Below, in pieces: positions 62,025-64,000 of a DNA stretch of 64,000 nt. The translations under genes were made by a program, and so were the position numbers. Each line of letters starts with the position of its first letter. Position 1 is the stretch's first letter. A model generated the notes under the pieces. It was given only the letters and a program-made list of their open reading frames with translations. It did no database searches and was not told the DNA's origin. The DNA comes from DASQPA01 sp963757335. GTDB taxonomy: Bacteria > Acidobacteriota > Thermoanaerobaculia > Multivoradales > UBA5704. The stretch covers positions 1 through 64,000 of the forward strand of contig CAVWRJ010000009.1 of NCBI GenBank assembly GCA_963757335.1, in the 5' to 3' direction.

Positions 62025-63290
62025 CTAGATCACCGTCCCGGGCGGCAGGACGGCGTTCTTGGGGATCACGATGATCCCCTCCCGGATGGCGTAGTTGTCG
62101 GCGTCGGCGTTCTGGATGCCGTCGGCGTTGACCAGCTTGCAGCCGTCGCCGATCCGGGCGTTGAAGTCGAGGATGGCGTTCCGGATCTCGCAGTCCCGGC
62201 CGATCCCGAGGGCGACCTCGTGGCTGTCCGGGACGTCATTCTCCCAGGCGTTGGCACCCATGATCACCGAACGCTCGATGACCGAGCCCGAGCGGACCAC
62301 GGCGCGGATGCCGATGATCGAGTCGGTCACCCGTTTCCCCGACAGGATGCTCCCCTCCGACAGGATCGAGTACTGGACGAAGCACTCGTTGACCTTGGTC
62401 CCGGGCAGGAAGCGCGGGTGGGTGTAGATCCGGAAGTTCGGATCGTAGAGGTTGATCGGCGGCAGCGGCAGGGTAAGGTCGAGGTTGGCCTGGTGGAAGC
62501 TCGGGATGGTGCCGATGTCGGTCCAGTAGCCCTCGTAGGGGTAGGCGTAGACCCGGTAGTCGGCGAGCGCCTGGGGGATGACCTCGCGGCCGAAGTCGAT
62601 CGTCGAGCTCCCGATCAGGAGCTCCGTGAGCACCTCCGGCCGAAAGATATAGATCCCCATGCTGGCGAGGAGCGACCCCTGGGGCGCCGGAAACCCGAGG
62701 GCGGCCTGGGTCTGGTCGTCCAAGGCCAGGGCGTCGAGCTGTGCCGGGTCCTTCGGCTTCTCGACGAACTCGACGACCCGGCCCGAAGCGTCCAGCCGGA
62801 GGATGCCGAAGGCCGGTGCCTCTTCGCGGGTGACCGGCTTGACCGCGATCGTCAGGTCGGCCTTCCTCTGGCGGTGGGTGTGGACGAACTCGGTGATGTC
62901 CATCAAGTAGAGCTGGTCGCCGGAGAGGATCAGCACCTCCGGCGGGTTCTGCTCGAGGAGCCGGGGCAGGGTCTGGCGCACGGCGTCGGCCGTCCCCTGG
63001 TACCAGTCGCGGCGCTCGGTCGTCAGCTCGGCGGCCAGGATGTTGACGAAGCCGGAGGAGAAGGCGTCGAAACGGTAGGTCTGGGCAATGTGCCGGTGCA
63101 GGCTCGCGCTGTTGAACTGGGTGATGACGAAGATGCGGTCGATGCCGCCTTGCAGACTGTTGCTGATCGGGATGTCGATCAGCCGGAACTTCCCGCCCAC
63201 CGGTACCGCCGGCTTCGCCCGATCGCGGGTCAGGGGCCACAACCGGCTGCCCTGCCCACCCCCGAGGATTGCCGTGACGACCTTTTCCAC
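62025..63290 (-). CDS. glgC: Glucose-1-phosphate adenylyltransferase
   Basis: About 421 aa. GGGQGSRLWPLTRDRAKPAV nucleotide loop, FRLIDIPISNSLQ, WYQGTADAVRQTLP, SGDQLYLMD, EKPKDPAQLDAL, and a left-handed beta-helix C-terminus (DSIIGIRAVVRSGSVIERSV). GTG 63290 is chosen because GGGGAGG lies 6 nt before it; an upstream GTG at 63296 overlaps that SD. Makes ADP-glucose for glgA. Confidence 0.95.
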   Translation of the reverse strand: MEKVVTAILGGGQGSRLWPLTRDRAKPAVPVGGKFRLIDIPISNSLQGGIDRIFVITQFNSASLHRHIAQTYRFDAFSSGFVNILAAELTTERRDWYQGTADAVRQTLPRLLEQNPPEVLILSGDQLYLMDITEFVHTHRQRKADLTIAVKPVTREEAPAFGILRLDASGRVVEFVEKPKDPAQLDALALDDQTQAALGFPAPQGSLLASMGIYIFRPEVLTELLIGSSTIDFGREVIPQALADYRVYAYPYEGYWTDIGTIPSFHQANLDLTLPLPPINLYDPNFRIYTHPRFLPGTKVNECFVQYSILSEGSILSGKRVTDSIIGIRAVVRSGSVIERSVIMGANAWENDVPDSHEVALGIGRDCEIRNAILDFNARIGDGCKLVNADGIQNADADNYAIREGIIVIPKNAVLPPGTVI

Positions 63291-63374
63291 AACCACCTCC
63301 CCCTCGTTGCGGCGTATCTTAGCAGCCTTCTCCCGGCCCGCTTCAGCAGCTCTACGCGGCGTCAGTCAGCGGCG

Positions 63375-64000
63375 TCAGCGCAGCGGCCAGAAGAACGGCA
63401 CCATCACCATGACGACGACCAGGAGCAGGAGCGAGAGCGGCGCCCCGACGACGATGAAGTCGCGGAAGCGGTACTTTCCGGGACCGTAGACGAGGAGGCA
63501 GGAGGGCTCGAACGGGGTGATGTAGGAGATCGAGGCGGCGAGGGTGACGACGATGGCGAAGGTGCGCGGCTGGACGTGGAGCTGGAGGGCGGTGGTGATC
63601 GCCACCGGCAGCACGACTAAAGCGGCGGCGGCGTTCGACATCGGCTGGGTGAGGAGCATGGTCAAGAGGGCGAAGCCGAGAAGAATGTAGGGCACGCCGA
63701 GCGGCGTCCCCCAGGCGACGATGAGCTTCGCCAGGTAGGCCGCGGTGCCGGAGCTCGCCATCACCGTGCCGAAGGCGGTCATCCCGGCGATCAGGATGAG
63801 GAGCCGCCAGTGGATGGCCTTGTACGCCTCCTCGGGGGTGATCAGCTTGGCGACCACGGTCGAGAGAGCGCCCAGGAGGAGGGCGACGGGGAGCGGCACC
63901 CAGCCGCTGCCCGCCGCCGCCACCGAAGCGGCGAAGATGCCGACCGCCAGGAGGCGCTGGCGCGGGGCGGCAGCGTGGTGGGCGGTCTCCTCCAGCACCC
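63375..64000 (-). CDS. SLC13/DASS-type permease, 5' truncated
   Basis: At least 208 codons before the window end; the start lies outside. Helices at LAVGIFAASVAAAGSG, VALLLGALSTVVAKLI, LILIAGMTAFGTVMASSGTA and VPYILLGFALLTMLLTQPMS. NAAAALVVLPVAITTALQ and ITPFEPSCLLVYGPGKYRFR are the DASS C-terminal signature. Probably a sodium- or proton-coupled anion transporter. Separated from glgC by about 84 bp. Confidence 0.85.
   Translation of the reverse strand, partial: VLEETAHHAAAPRQRLLAVGIFAASVAAAGSGWVPLPVALLLGALSTVVAKLITPEEAYKAIHWRLLILIAGMTAFGTVMASSGTAAYLAKLIVAWGTPLGVPYILLGFALLTMLLTQPMSNAAAALVVLPVAITTALQLHVQPRTFAIVVTLAASISYITPFEPSCLLVYGPGKYRFRDFIVVGAPLSLLLLVVVMVMVPFFWPLR

Overview
This is a G+C-rich (about 65-70% by eye) bacterial chromosome segment with a Gram-negative-type secretome: Sec signal peptides, two lipoproteins and an IPTL-CTERM protein. 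It also has the glgA/glgC glycogen pair, a large Ser/Thr kinase-AAA-TPR regulator, two S9 peptidases and a lanthipeptide-type leader. That mix fits Acidobacteriota (Thermoanaerobaculia-like) and, less well, Myxococcota. No rRNA, tRNA or single-copy marker is present, so the assignment is tentative.

Layout. 0-6.3 kb: an ABC1/UbiB kinase (5' cut), a PlsC-type acyltransferase, small secreted proteins, a DinB protein and a TMEM175-type channel. 6.3-12.3 kb: a lower-G+C island with a decayed vsr gene, a C5 cytosine methyltransferase, a MORC-like GHKL ATPase and a Z1-domain helicase. This is the core of a known but little-studied restriction-like system; its nuclease is absent or decayed. 12.3-21.4 kb: an accessory zone of broken gene copies and three proteins sharing short Pro-rich N-terminal repeats, each joined to a different C-terminal domain (AHH-like nuclease, deaminase-like, papain-like plus CFI-box). 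It also holds an unlisted 62-codon lanthipeptide precursor with a TTG start, and a 0.75-kb array of degenerate tandem repeats. 21.4-23.5 kb: a transposon-like unit whose only gene encodes a tandemly duplicated DUF1670 protein. 23.6-29.6 kb: an MpaB-family oxygenase, a polytopic membrane protein and a 1393-aa kinase/cyclase-like/AAA/TPR protein.

29.7-34 kb: a c-di-GMP-I (GEMM) riboswitch precedes a secreted LamG/Fn3/serine-hydrolase protein, followed by a DUF5060-type glycoside hydrolase with its own structured leader. 35-42.5 kb: a LolD-like ATPase, an FtsX-type permease and an AttH-like lipoprotein, then an S9 peptidase lipoprotein and a HAD hydrolase. 42.5-52.7 kb: an SPL-family radical SAM protein, a nucleoside phosphorylase, an OLD-like ATPase, an anion permease, a DinB protein, a methyltransferase, a SPASM-type protein lacking the radical-SAM cysteines, and a second S9 peptidase. 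52.8-58 kb: a minus-strand run of a TPP enzyme and two GT-C-type membrane glycosyltransferases. 58-64 kb: a secreted beta-helix protein, a broken BID-like gene, glgA, glgC and an SLC13 permease cut by the window end.

The least expected features are (a) 90-bp palindromic elements with a constant loop, one inserted in frame in a glycosyltransferase gene; (b) the modular effector-like family; (c) the lanthipeptide precursor; (d) the DUF1670 element; and (e) the c-di-GMP riboswitch. All family assignments come from reading motifs; no database search was run.
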